DNA of 6,076 nucleotides from Candidatus Schekmanbacteria bacterium GWA2_38_11. Its GTDB lineage: Bacteria > Schekmanbacteria > GWA2-38-11. The notes beneath the pieces were generated by a model that was not told the origin of the DNA, did not search any database, and was given only the letters and a program-made list of their open reading frames with translations. Location of the stretch: positions 16,563 through 22,638 of the forward strand of contig MGDB01000154.1 in assembly GCA_001790645.1 (NCBI GenBank). The letters are read 5' to 3'. Numbering within the stretch: the stretch's first letter is position 1; each line of letters opens with the position of its first letter. Of the stretch, positions 1 through 5,433 are shown in pieces. Made by a program: the position numbers and the translations under genes.

Positions 1-1181
1 TTTATCTTAAGCCTCAGGGCATTGAGTCTTATGAAACCGTCTGCATCTGCCTGGTTAAAGACCCTGTCTGCTTCAAAGGTCACAACGTCCTGCTTGTAGA
101 GTGACTCCTGAGACTTCCTGCCAACCACATCGCAGTTCCCTTTATAGATCTTAAGTTTCACCCTTCCTGTCACATGCTTTTGTGTCTCATCAATTGTTTT
201 CTGGAGCAGGTGCCGTTCAGGTGAAAACCAGTAGCCAAAATAAATGAGCCTTGAATACTCCGGAATAAGGGAGTCCCTGATATACATCACTTCCCTGTCC
301 ATTGTAATCGATTCCATAGCCCTGTGCGCTATGTGAAGGATTGTTCCCCCAGGTGTTTCATAAACGCCCCTTGACTTCATCCCCACATACCTGTTCTCTA
401 CAAGGTCAACTCTCCCTATGCCATTAATCCCGCCTATCCCGTTTAACTTTTCCAAAAGTTTGGCAGGGCTTAATCTCTTTCCGTTTACAGCAACCGGATT
501 CCCCCGCAGAAAATCTATTTCGATATAAGTCGTTTTATTAGGTGCCTTTTGAGGAGACCTTGTAAGAATAAACATGTCCTCAGGTGGCTCAAGCCACGGG
601 TCTTCTAAAATTCCGCCCTCAAAACTTATATGAAGCAGGTTCCTGTCACTCGAATAAGGCCTTTTTGCAGTTACCGGCGTTGGTATGCCGTGGCGTTTGG
701 CATATTCTACAAGGGCCTGTCTTGAGTTAAGGTCCCACTCTCTCCACGGGGCAATGACCCCGATCCCGGGCATAAGAGCATGGTAGGCAAGCTCAAACCT
801 TACCTGGTCATTCCCTTTTCCCGTAGCCCCATGAGAAACAGCATCAGCTTTTTCTTTTTTGGCTATCTCAATCTGTTTCAATGCAATCAAAGGACGCGCT
901 ATAGATGTGCCGAGCAGGTATCTGCCTTCATAAAGTGCATTCCCTCTGAAGGCAGGAAAGACAAAGTCATTAACAAACTGTTCCTTTACATCCTCGATGT
1001 AAACCTTTTTAGCACCTGTCTTTAATGCCTTTTCCTTTATCTTTTTCAGTTCCTCTCCTTGTCCAAGGTCAGCCACAAAGGCTATTACCTCACAGTCATA
1101 CTTCTCAATCAGCCAGCGAAGGATAACCGAAGTATCAAGACCACCAGAATATGCAAGTACAACTTTTTTAACTTTCCCCAT
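1..1181 (-). CDS. argG: Argininosuccinate synthase, 3' end cut by window edge
   Basis: Joins citrulline and aspartate with ATP to give argininosuccinate, the penultimate step of arginine synthesis, in the cytoplasm. I translated it by hand because it has no stop inside the window. It starts at ATG 1181-1179 and gives 393 codons plus two bases. The N-terminal ATP-pyrophosphatase loop AYSGGLDTS is at residues 10-18. The [13 protein letters not shown] motif, binding citrulline/aspartate and ATP, starts at residue 118. The last visible residues, [12 protein letters not shown], are the typical near-C-terminal stretch, so only about 5-15 residues should be missing. The start is supported by GGGGAG eight bases upstream and by the [14 protein letters not shown] opening. 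It is third in the argD-argF-argG order, 145 nt after argF; argH is often next in such clusters but lies outside. The identification is firm. Confidence 0.97.
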   Translation of the reverse strand, partial: MGKVKKVVLAYSGGLDTSVILRWLIEKYDCEVIAFVADLGQGEELKKIKEKALKTGAKKVYIEDVKEQFVNDFVFPAFRGNALYEGRYLLGTSIARPLIALKQIEIAKKEKADAVSHGATGKGNDQVRFELAYHALMPGIGVIAPWREWDLNSRQALVEYAKRHGIPTPVTAKRPYSSDRNLLHISFEGGILEDPWLEPPEDMFILTRSPQKAPNKTTYIEIDFLRGNPVAVNGKRLSPAKLLEKLNGIGGINGIGRVDLVENRYVGMKSRGVYETPGGTILHIAHRAMESITMDREVMYIRDSLIPEYSRLIYFGYWFSPERHLLQKTIDETQKHVTGRVKLKIYKGNCDVVGRKSQESLYKQDVVTFEADRVFNQADADGFIRLNALRLKI

Positions 1182-1326
1182 TTCAAACTCTCCCCTTTCC
1201 AAAGTTCAAATCTTAAAAGCAATCTACAGATTATCTATGAATTATTTCGTAATCACGTTCTCCAAAAATCCATTTCTCCTTACAGCTCACTCGGCTCCTC
1301 GGATCCTTGAATCCTAGACCCTTCTG
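1182..1326 (-). other. argF-argG spacer, no gene seen
   Basis: This 145-bp gap carries the argG Shine-Dalgarno (GGGGAG, about 1190-1195). It is AT-rich near argG (a GATAAT at 1235-1230 without a convincing -35) and GC-richer near argF. The part next to argF contains GGATCCTTGAATCC, which resembles short TTGAATCC-type intergenic repeats. A TATGAAT word at 1236-1242 also occurs twice in front of argD. I see no intrinsic terminator, so argG is probably reached by read-through from argF, although a weak internal promoter cannot be excluded. A seven-codon ATG frame preceded by AAGGAG (from 1273) has only 2 nt of spacing and is not called. Confidence 0.5.
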
Positions 1327-2250
1327 TCACCCAAGCAACGCCTCCAGTATCGATTTCTGCAAATGGAGCCTGTTTTCTGCCTGGTCAAATATAACTGAAT
1401 TTTTGCTGTCCATCACTTCAGAGGTTATTTCCTCATCCCTGTGGGCTGGAAGGCAGTGCATGACCAATACATCCTTTGATGCATGCTTTAGCAGATCCCA
1501 GTTTACCTGATAAGGTCTGAAAACTTTTTCTCTCTCAAGCCGTTCACTTTCCTTTCCCATGCTTGTCCACACATCAGTATAAACCACATCAGCTTCTTTT
1601 ACTGCCTTTACAGGGTCAGTGAATATTTTAAAACTCCCCTCTGATTTACCTTCAAGAGCTTTTGCTTTTTTCAAAATATCAGGGTCAATGCTGTAATTGT
1701 CAGGCGTGGCAATACTGAGATTAATCCCTGTCTTCAAGGCTCCAAACAGCCAAGAGTTAGCAACATTATTCCCATCACCAACATAAGCAACTTTAATCCC
1801 CTTTATGCTGTCAAACTTCTCTTCAAGTGTAAAAATATCTGAGAGAACCTGACATGGATGAGAAATGTCAGTAAGACCATTGATTAAAGGAATAGTTGCT
1901 TTTTGAGCAAATTCCTCAAGGTCACTCTGTTTAAAAGTCCTCATTACTACGCCGTTTAAATATCTTGAAAGAACAAGAGCAGTATCTGAGACCGTTTCTC
2001 CCCTGCCAAGCTGGATTTCTGCTCCGCTTAAGAAAAGCGCCTGTCCTCCAAGCTGATACATTCCCACTTCAAAAGTGACCCTGGTCCTTGTAGAAGGTTT
2101 ATGGAATATCATCCCCAGGGTCTTCCCATCTAAAGGCTTATGGGAAACATTCTCCTTCAGCCATTTTTTTAATAACTTTGTTCTGTCAAGAAGCTCCCTT
2201 ATCTCATCAGGAGTTAAAGAGTAAATTGACAGAAGATCTTTTCTTTTCAT
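1327..2250 (-). CDS. argF: Ornithine carbamoyltransferase
   Basis: Transfers the carbamoyl group from carbamoyl phosphate to ornithine, giving citrulline, in the cytoplasm. At 307 residues it has the normal family length. The carbamoyl-phosphate loop STRTR is at residues 53-57, HPCQ at 131-134, and the second-domain signature GDGNNVANS at 158-166. The ornithine-binding stretch DVWTSMG is at 226-232, and the catalytic-cysteine loop HCLPAHRDEEIT is at 265-276. These are the residues of ornithine rather than aspartate or N-acetylornithine carbamoyltransferases. The ATG start is supported by GGTGAG seven bases upstream. It follows argD by a 198-bp repeat-bearing spacer and precedes argG. Nothing is missing or odd in the protein. 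Confidence 0.97.
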   Translation of the reverse strand: MKRKDLLSIYSLTPDEIRELLDRTKLLKKWLKENVSHKPLDGKTLGMIFHKPSTRTRVTFEVGMYQLGGQALFLSGAEIQLGRGETVSDTALVLSRYLNGVVMRTFKQSDLEEFAQKATIPLINGLTDISHPCQVLSDIFTLEEKFDSIKGIKVAYVGDGNNVANSWLFGALKTGINLSIATPDNYSIDPDILKKAKALEGKSEGSFKIFTDPVKAVKEADVVYTDVWTSMGKESERLEREKVFRPYQVNWDLLKHASKDVLVMHCLPAHRDEEITSEVMDSKNSVIFDQAENRLHLQKSILEALLG

Positions 2251-2272
2251 TTAAATTCTCACCATTTGAACA

Positions 2273-2300
2273 GCTATAAGCTGTAAGCTTTAAGCTATAA
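2273..2300. repeat. Imperfect heptamer tandem repeat, four GCTNTAA units
   Basis: Four consecutive seven-base units read GCTATAA, GCTGTAA, GCTTTAA, GCTATAA, starting 23 bases upstream of the argF start. Two more units of the same type lie at 2418-2431, so the heptamer array brackets the middle of the argD-argF spacer. No protein or RNA function is evident. It is probably a short intergenic microsatellite of a kind often dispersed in AT-rich genomes. Confidence 0.75.
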
Positions 2301-2374
2301 GTTAATACCAGATTTCAGATAAAGATTTAACTCTACTCTTAAATCTCTTCTAAAACCTACCCTTACCCGGATAG

Positions 2375-2392
2375 GGGCGACTTTAGTCGCCC
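2375..2392. repeat. Perfect GC-rich palindrome in argD-argF spacer
   Basis: GGGCGACT and AGTCGCCC form two perfect 8-base arms around a two-base centre. The T-rich side (TTTCTTAT) follows the stem only on the plus strand, where no gene is transcribed into it. On the coding (minus) strand it is followed by CCTATCC, so it is not a standard intrinsic terminator for argD. It resembles dispersed REP-like palindromes with a GGGGCGACTTTAGTCGCCC core. It could still act as an mRNA-stability hairpin between argD and argF. Confidence 0.6.
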
Positions 2393-2417
2393 TTTCTTAT
2401 TTCATAAAAATCAAATT

Positions 2418-2431
2418 GCTATAAGCTATTA
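2418..2431. repeat. Two further heptamer units downstream of argD
   Basis: GCTATAA followed by GCTATTA repeats the heptamer seen at 2273-2300. It sits 17 bases past the argD stop on the coding strand. Together the two arrays flank about 117 bases that contain the GGGCGACT palindrome, as if a small repeat cassette occupied this spacer. Confidence 0.6.
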
Positions 2432-2473
2432 GTAGGTTTCAAAAAAAGTCAGCTCTTTTCTGAAACCTCTACT
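2431..2473. repeat. Imperfect inverted repeat across the argD stop codon
   Basis: AGTAGGTTTCA (2431-2441) pairs with TGAAACCTCTACT (2461-2473), giving 11 base pairs with a two-base bulge. The argD stop (2451-2449) lies in the loop. The stem has few G-C pairs and the only T-run on the coding strand lies inside the loop, so it does not look like an intrinsic terminator. The 9-mer AGTAGGTTT recurs at 3752-3760 upstream of argD, and its 8-base core recurs in reverse at 2353-2360. Confidence 0.45.
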
Positions 2474-3657
2474 AATGCTTTTCCCAAAACTTCTACTGCC
2501 TCATCAACTTCGTTCTTACTTATTACCAAGGGAGGGAGGAAACGCAAAATGTTATTCATCGTGCAGTTAATGAGCAACCCCCTTTCAATGCAGCTATTCA
2601 CAACATTTTTCCCATCTATAGTAAGCTCCATACCTATAAGGAGGCCTTTCCCTCTTACCTCTTTTATGAACTTAAATCCCTTTGCAAGTCCCTTTAATTT
2701 CTTTGTCAGATACTCCCCCATCTCTTCGCAGTTTTTTAAAATCCCCTCCTTCTCGATAACCTCAAGCACTGTCAGTGCAACTGAACAAACAAAAGGATTT
2801 CCTCCAAATGTGGAGGCATGTGAACCCGGAGTAAAGAAGTCAGCTATCTCATTTTTAGCAACCATAGCACCTATTGGAATTCCTCCACCAAGTCCTTTTG
2901 CAAGAGTGAATATGTCAGGTTTAATGCTGGTATGTTGAAAACCTAATAATTTCCCTGTTCTCCCCATACCGGTCTGTACCTCATCAAGGATTAGCACCAG
3001 ACCCTTTTCATCACACAGCTTTCTCACTTCTTCAAGATATTTCTCACCTGGTACATTAACCCCTCCTTCTCCCTGGATTGGCTCAACCATTACAGCGCAA
3101 GTTTTATCTGAGACAGCCTTTTTAAGAGCGTCCGTATTGTTATAAGAGACATATTTAAAACCCTGAACAAGAGGCTCAAACCCTTTCCGGAATTTTTCCT
3201 GTCCTGTTGCAGTGATTGTTGTAATTGTCCGGCCGTGGAATGAGTTCTCCATTGTAATTATTTCATACCGGTCATTACTTTTAAATTTCTCCTTTGAATA
3301 TTTCCTCACAAGTTTTATGGCGGCCTCATTTGCCTCGGCCCCGCTGTTGCAGAAAAATGCCCTGCCGTCAACAAGGGAAGACTCCACAAGCTTTTTGCCA
3401 AGCAGAGCCTGAGAGGCTATGAAGTAAAGATTCGATACATGAATCAGCTTCTCTGATTCCCTTTTTATTGTCTCGACAACTTTGGGATGGCAGTGACCGA
3501 GGTTATTCACTGCAATACCGGTAACAAAGTCGAGATACTTCTTCCCGTCAAAATCCCAGAGATACGCCCCCCTGCCCTTTTCGAAAACAAGAGGCATCCT
3601 CGAATAGGTGTTCATAATATACTGATTAGAAATTTCTATTATCTCTTCCCTTTTCAT
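2449..3657 (-). CDS. argD: Acetylornithine aminotransferase
   Basis: A PLP-dependent class-III aminotransferase that converts N-acetylglutamate semialdehyde and glutamate to N-acetylornithine and 2-oxoglutarate. Some ArgD enzymes also serve lysine synthesis as succinyldiaminopimelate aminotransferase. At 402 residues it has the usual length. The phosphate-binding loop NSGAEAN is at 104-110, FHGRT at 140-144, DEVQTGMGRTG at 225-235, the Schiff-base lysine in LAKGLGGG at residue 254, STFGGNP at 282-288, and the carboxylate-binding Arg at about 372 in LRFLPPL. The sequence and its argF-argG neighbours favour ArgD over ornithine or GABA aminotransferase. The ATG start has a purine-rich GGGAGGGGG nine bases upstream, contributed by a REP-like repeat. 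It is the first gene of the arginine cluster here, with no argB or argJ in front. Confidence 0.95.
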   Translation of the reverse strand: MKREEIIEISNQYIMNTYSRMPLVFEKGRGAYLWDFDGKKYLDFVTGIAVNNLGHCHPKVVETIKRESEKLIHVSNLYFIASQALLGKKLVESSLVDGRAFFCNSGAEANEAAIKLVRKYSKEKFKSNDRYEIITMENSFHGRTITTITATGQEKFRKGFEPLVQGFKYVSYNNTDALKKAVSDKTCAVMVEPIQGEGGVNVPGEKYLEEVRKLCDEKGLVLILDEVQTGMGRTGKLLGFQHTSIKPDIFTLAKGLGGGIPIGAMVAKNEIADFFTPGSHASTFGGNPFVCSVALTVLEVIEKEGILKNCEEMGEYLTKKLKGLAKGFKFIKEVRGKGLLIGMELTIDGKNVVNSCIERGLLINCTMNNILRFLPPLVISKNEVDEAVEVLGKALVEVSEKS

Positions 3658-3666
3658 CTAAAAATT

Positions 3667-3675
3667 CCCCCTCCC
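3667..3675 (-). promoter_or_regulatory. argD ribosome binding site supplied by a repeat
   Basis: On the coding strand GGGAGGGGG ends nine bases before the argD ATG and is the only Shine-Dalgarno-like stretch there. Part of it (3671-3675) lies in the outer arm of the C/G-rich repeat at 3671-3718, so folding of that repeat in the mRNA could partly mask it. Confidence 0.6.
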
Positions 3676-3718
3676 CCTACCCTCTCCCCTTGGGGGAGAG
3701 GATTAAGGTGAGGGGAGC
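3671..3718. repeat. REP-like C/G-rich palindromic repeat upstream of argD
   Basis: The inner stem is perfect: CCTCTCCCC (3681-3689) with GGGGAGAGG (3693-3701) around a three-base loop. An outer stem pairs CTCCCCCTACC (3671-3681) with GGTGAGGGGAG (3708-3718) at 9 of 11 positions, sharing one base with the inner arm. The pattern CCCTCTCCCC...GGGGAGAGG...GGTGAGGGG is, from general knowledge, a very widespread intergenic repeat in many bacterial phyla. It is sharply GC-richer than its flanks, which suggests insertion as a unit. Confidence 0.75.
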
Positions 3719-3753
3719 TCCTTATTTTATTATTTTTGAGCCGAACAACTCAG

Positions 3754-3772
3754 TAGGTTTTATAAAAACCTA
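3754..3772. repeat. Perfect 8-bp AT-rich inverted repeat in argD leader
   Basis: TAGGTTTT and AAAACCTA flank the three-base centre ATA. It lies between the promoter candidate and the REP-like repeat. No T-run follows on either strand, so it is not an intrinsic terminator. It may be an operator-like palindrome or another fragment of the GTAGGTTT repeat family seen around argD; the sequence alone does not decide. Confidence 0.5.
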
Positions 3773-3795
3773 ATGCGAAGTGAAACTTTTTTTAC

Positions 3796-3824
3796 ATTAT
3801 AGGAAGGATTTTAGCAAGAAAAAA
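3796..3824 (-). promoter_or_regulatory. Weak promoter candidate for argD
   Basis: A perfect TATAAT occurs on the minus strand at 3801-3796. The hexamer 17 bases upstream (3824-3819) is TTTTTT, a poor -35, and there is no extended -10. Predicted transcription would start near 3789, leaving an untranslated leader of about 130 bases holding the two palindromes. The call rests on the -10 and its position only. Confidence 0.3.
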
Positions 3825-3866
3825 CAGCACAACTGGAATTTTATGGAAAAATTGGCTTTTAAAATA

Positions 3867-3905
3867 TCTTATGAATCTATTTAATGTGGAAATGCTCTTA
3901 TGAAT
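3867..3905. repeat. TCTTATGAAT direct repeat upstream of argD promoter candidate
   Basis: The same 10-mer occurs at 3867-3876 and 3896-3905, 29 bases apart, upstream of the argD promoter candidate on the coding strand. Each contains TGAAT, the half-site of ArgR/AhrC boxes, but neither is followed by a clear ATTCA second half. They could be degenerate arginine-repressor sites or chance words in AT-rich DNA. The second copy abuts the end of the hepT remnant. Confidence 0.25.
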
Positions 3906-3909
3906 GATA

Positions 3910-3999
3910 CTATTTTTTCTTTGCAATAAAAGATTTCATCTCTTTTAACGCATCCTCTATAAATGCCAGTCGTTTCACCACCATGGATTTATTTATCAT
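3910..3999 (-). pseudogene. hepT toxin remnant, 29 codons (downstream copy)
   Basis: Reads MINKSMVVKRLAFIEDAL and then KEMKSFIAKKK before a TAG stop. The first 18 residues resemble the opening helix of HepT/DUF86 HEPN-domain toxins, and the start overlaps the end of an mntA copy as is usual for mntA-hepT pairs. A full HepT is about 110-150 residues with an RX4-6XY ribonuclease motif; none of that is here. I looked in the following bases for a continuation: the in-frame reading is stop-rich, and another open frame does not resemble HepT. The toxin therefore appears truncated, not merely frameshifted. The HepT assignment rests on a short stretch plus context. Because an mntA fragment, not a full gene, precedes this copy, its translation is uncertain. 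Confidence 0.55.
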
Positions 4000-4213
4000 A
4001 TCTTGCTCCCAATCCTAAAAACTCGTTATCTATTCTATCCCTCATAACCTTCCAGTCGGCAGCAAATTTTAGCACCCTCTCTATATAATCATCCAAAGCC
4101 TCCCTGCTCTTTTTAAAAACACATATACCTTTAATTGCCTCAAACTGTAAAACAGACTCAGTCTCCTGGAGGAAAACCAGGTCAATCTTAAGGGGAGAAA
4201 AGATTTCAGCAAA
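3989..4213 (-). pseudogene. mntA 3' fragment created by the duplication
   Basis: An exact copy of codons 73-146 and the stop of the intact nucleotidyltransferase gene at 4259-4699. It lacks the start and the catalytic GS and DLD motifs (residues 23-24 and 46-48 of the intact protein). The third-acid motif IDLVFL (Asp83) is retained. It has no start of its own in this frame near its beginning and is most likely untranslated. It separates the upstream hepT start from the downstream hepT remnant. Confidence 0.85.
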
Positions 4214-4269
4214 TTTAACGCATCCTCTATAAATGCCAGTCGTTTCACCACCATGGATTTATTTATCAT
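4081..4269 (-). pseudogene. Chimeric ORF: hepT start fused out of frame to mntA copy
   Basis: Begins at the hepT ATG (4269-4267) that overlaps the last 11 bases of mntA, so it sits where translational coupling would feed ribosomes into it. Residues 1-18 (MINKSMVVKRLAFIEDAL) match the hepT remnant. At the duplication seam (about 4215) it enters the mntA copy in a wrong frame and runs to a TAG, 62 residues in total, with a basic and hydrophobic tail. The same tail frame exists inside the intact mntA gene (open over 4351-4533), showing that it is a shadow reading and not an evolved domain. It would make no HEPN domain. Whether the peptide is made is unknown. Confidence 0.6.
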
Positions 4270-4699
4270 ATCTTGCTCCCAATCCTAAAAACTCGTTATC
4301 TATTCTATCCCTCATAACCTTCCAGTCGGCAGCAAATTTTAGCACCCTCTCTATATAATCATCCAAAGCCTCCCTGCTCTTTTTAAAAACACATATACCT
4401 TTAATTGCCTCAAACTGTAAAACAGACTCAGTCTCCTGGAGGAAAACCAGGTCAATCTTAAGGGGAGAAAAGATTTCAGCAAATTCAAAATAAAGGGAAC
4501 CAAAATTTTTGTAAGGTTTTTTAGGAAAGGCACCTTTTTTGAACACTACTCCAACATCTAAGTCTGCAAGAGGGTCAGTATCCCTTATCTTTTCGCCCTT
4601 TAAGAGGGAATAGCCTTTTTCTTTCTGTGAACCAAATAAAAAAATTAATTCCACAGAAAAATCCTCTGCAATTTTCAAAAACCTTTCTTTAAGTTTCAA
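4259..4699 (-). CDS. Minimal nucleotidyltransferase, MntA-like antitoxin
   Basis: A 146-residue single-domain DNA-polymerase-beta-type nucleotidyltransferase. FGS is at residues 22-24, the metal-binding DLD at 46-48 and the third acid Asp83 in KIDLVFL, so the catalytic set is complete. In characterised MntA-HepT pairs (type VII toxin-antitoxin) such a protein AMPylates the HepT toxin on its tyrosine and silences it; that role is inferred here. Between GS and DxD there are 21 residues (ending in DPLADLD) instead of about 10 in compact MntA proteins. The start is TTG (4699-4697), with GGATGGGG ending eight bases upstream. The frame upstream holds no ATG, GTG or TTG before a stop at 4726-4724, so TTG is the best choice. 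Its stop overlaps the hepT ATG by 11 bases, but no full hepT follows, leaving an orphan. A promoter lies just upstream. Confidence 0.8.
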   Translation of the reverse strand: MKLKERFLKIAEDFSVELIFLFGSQKEKGYSLLKGEKIRDTDPLADLDVGVVFKKGAFPKKPYKNFGSLYFEFAEIFSPLKIDLVFLQETESVLQFEAIKGICVFKKSREALDDYIERVLKFAADWKVMRDRIDNEFLGLGARYDK

Positions 4700-4739
4700 T
4701 TTTATTACCCCATCCTCTCTCGTTCAAATTATCGATTTT

Positions 4740-4768
4740 AATATATAGTAATTAATAAAAGGATACAA
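4740..4768 (-). promoter_or_regulatory. Sigma70-like promoter for mntA-like gene
   Basis: On the minus strand TTGTAT (4768-4763, 4 of 6 to TTGACA) is separated by exactly 17 bases from TATATT (4745-4740, 5 of 6 to TATAAT). Transcription would start near 4732, about 33 bases before the TTG start codon. The region is AT-rich, so chance matches are possible, but the spacing and position between dedA and the nucleotidyltransferase are right. Confidence 0.5.
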
Positions 4769-4784
4769 GAAAGAAGTATGGCTA

Positions 4785-5429
4785 TCAATTCTCCTTTGCT
4801 TTTTTAAAAAATAAAAACTTCACTAATAAAAAAGCAACGACAAGTACAATCAGGGCAGCAATTATTTTAGAATAAGCTTCAAAGATTGAAAAAAGCCTCG
4901 GCCAATTGGAGCCTATAAAAATTCCAACAGAAATGATAATTAAGTTCCAGACTATGACACTTATTAAATTATAAAAAGTTACTTTTAAAAAGTTCATCCC
5001 GGCAGCGCCTGCTGCAAAGAAAAAAAACGCTCTTATGCCGGGCATAAATCGGTTAAGCATGATGTAGGCTGGTCCGTACCTATCTATCTTATTTTTTATA
5101 TAATCAACTCTCTCCTTTGTTAAGAACCTTGTAAATCTGCTATTAATCCCTTTACCTAACCCTGTATTATTAGCAACACCTATCCTGATCCTGTGTCCTA
5201 TGAAATAATCTATTGATGAACCAACTACTGACCCCAGAGTGGCTGTAGAAAATACCCAGTAAAAATTCCAGCCCCTTGCAGCCACCAGGAAAGCTCCAAA
5301 AAGAGTAACAGTGTCGCCCGGGAAAGGAGGAAAAATATACTCGATTATTGAACTTACAAAAAGTATACTGTAGCCAAAAATATTTTCATTCTGGATTATA
5401 AAAGAAAGTAAGCTATCCAAACTGCTCAT
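4785..5429 (-). CDS. DedA-family (VTT domain) inner-membrane protein
   Basis: A 214-residue multi-pass membrane protein of the DedA / SNARE-associated (VTT) family. Members are thought to move lipids across the membrane, and some recycle undecaprenyl phosphate for the cell envelope; the substrate here is unknown. The N-terminal re-entrant motif E-x6-FPGD (Glu30, Pro37-Asp39) is followed by a glycine-rich segment with GSSIDYFIGHRIR (70-82). The family arginine motif NRFMPGIR is at 126-133, then FFFFAAGAAGM. Hydrophobic segments lie around 17-37, 40-65, 134-145, 150-173 and 187-208, with a lysine-rich tail. The start is ATG with AGGA about seven bases upstream, inside the end of the preceding gene, and the gap to that gene is 4 nt, suggesting translational coupling. 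No terminator is visible after it, so read-through into the nucleotidyltransferase is possible. Confidence 0.9.
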   Translation of the reverse strand: MSSLDSLLSFIIQNENIFGYSILFVSSIIEYIFPPFPGDTVTLFGAFLVAARGWNFYWVFSTATLGSVVGSSIDYFIGHRIRIGVANNTGLGKGINSRFTRFLTKERVDYIKNKIDRYGPAYIMLNRFMPGIRAFFFFAAGAAGMNFLKVTFYNLISVIVWNLIIISVGIFIGSNWPRLFSIFEAYSKIIAALIVLVVAFLLVKFLFFKKAKEN

Positions 5430-5433
5430 TAAC

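Larger units (their letters stand above)
3944..4485. repeat. Perfect 270-bp tandem duplication of the mntA-hepT junction
   Basis: Positions 3944-4215 are identical, base by base as I compared them, to 4214-4485. The period is 270 bases with a two-base (TT) overlap at the seam. Each unit contains the last 74 codons and stop of mntA plus the first 18 codons of hepT. Identity ends at 3943/4213 on one side and 4216/4486 on the other. The short TT homology at the seam suggests slippage or microhomology-mediated duplication. No inverted ends, target-site duplications or transposase are seen. Zero divergence means the event is recent, or the assembly is wrong. Confidence 0.95.

Noticed and set aside
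1231..1255. Full ARG box in front of argG (TATGAATTATTTCGT)
   Set aside because: Only the left half matches the TGAAT-W4-ATTCA pattern; the right half matches at one of five positions.
1253..1273. Seven-codon leader peptide ahead of argG
   Set aside because: Shine-Dalgarno spacing of 2 nt is too short, and there are no arginine codon runs or attenuator hairpins.
780..1510. Plus-strand ORFs of 67-83 codons over argG and argF
   Set aside because: They lie antisense to strongly supported enzymes, have low-complexity unlikely sequences and no family resemblance; they are shadows.
2375..2400. Intrinsic terminator for argD
   Set aside because: The T-rich tract follows the hairpin only on the plus strand; on the coding strand the stem is followed by CCTATCC.
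2549..3711. Plus-strand ORFs of 66-129 codons over argD
   Set aside because: Antisense shadows of argD; one runs into the REP-like repeat. No domain or ribosome-site support.
3944..4485. CRISPR array or insertion sequence
   Set aside because: Only two abutting units of 270 bp containing recognisable gene parts, no spacers, no transposase, no inverted ends.
4351..4533. 60-codon minus-strand ORF inside the nucleotidyltransferase gene
   Set aside because: An out-of-frame reading of the intact gene; its tail is identical to that of the chimeric ORF because of the duplication.
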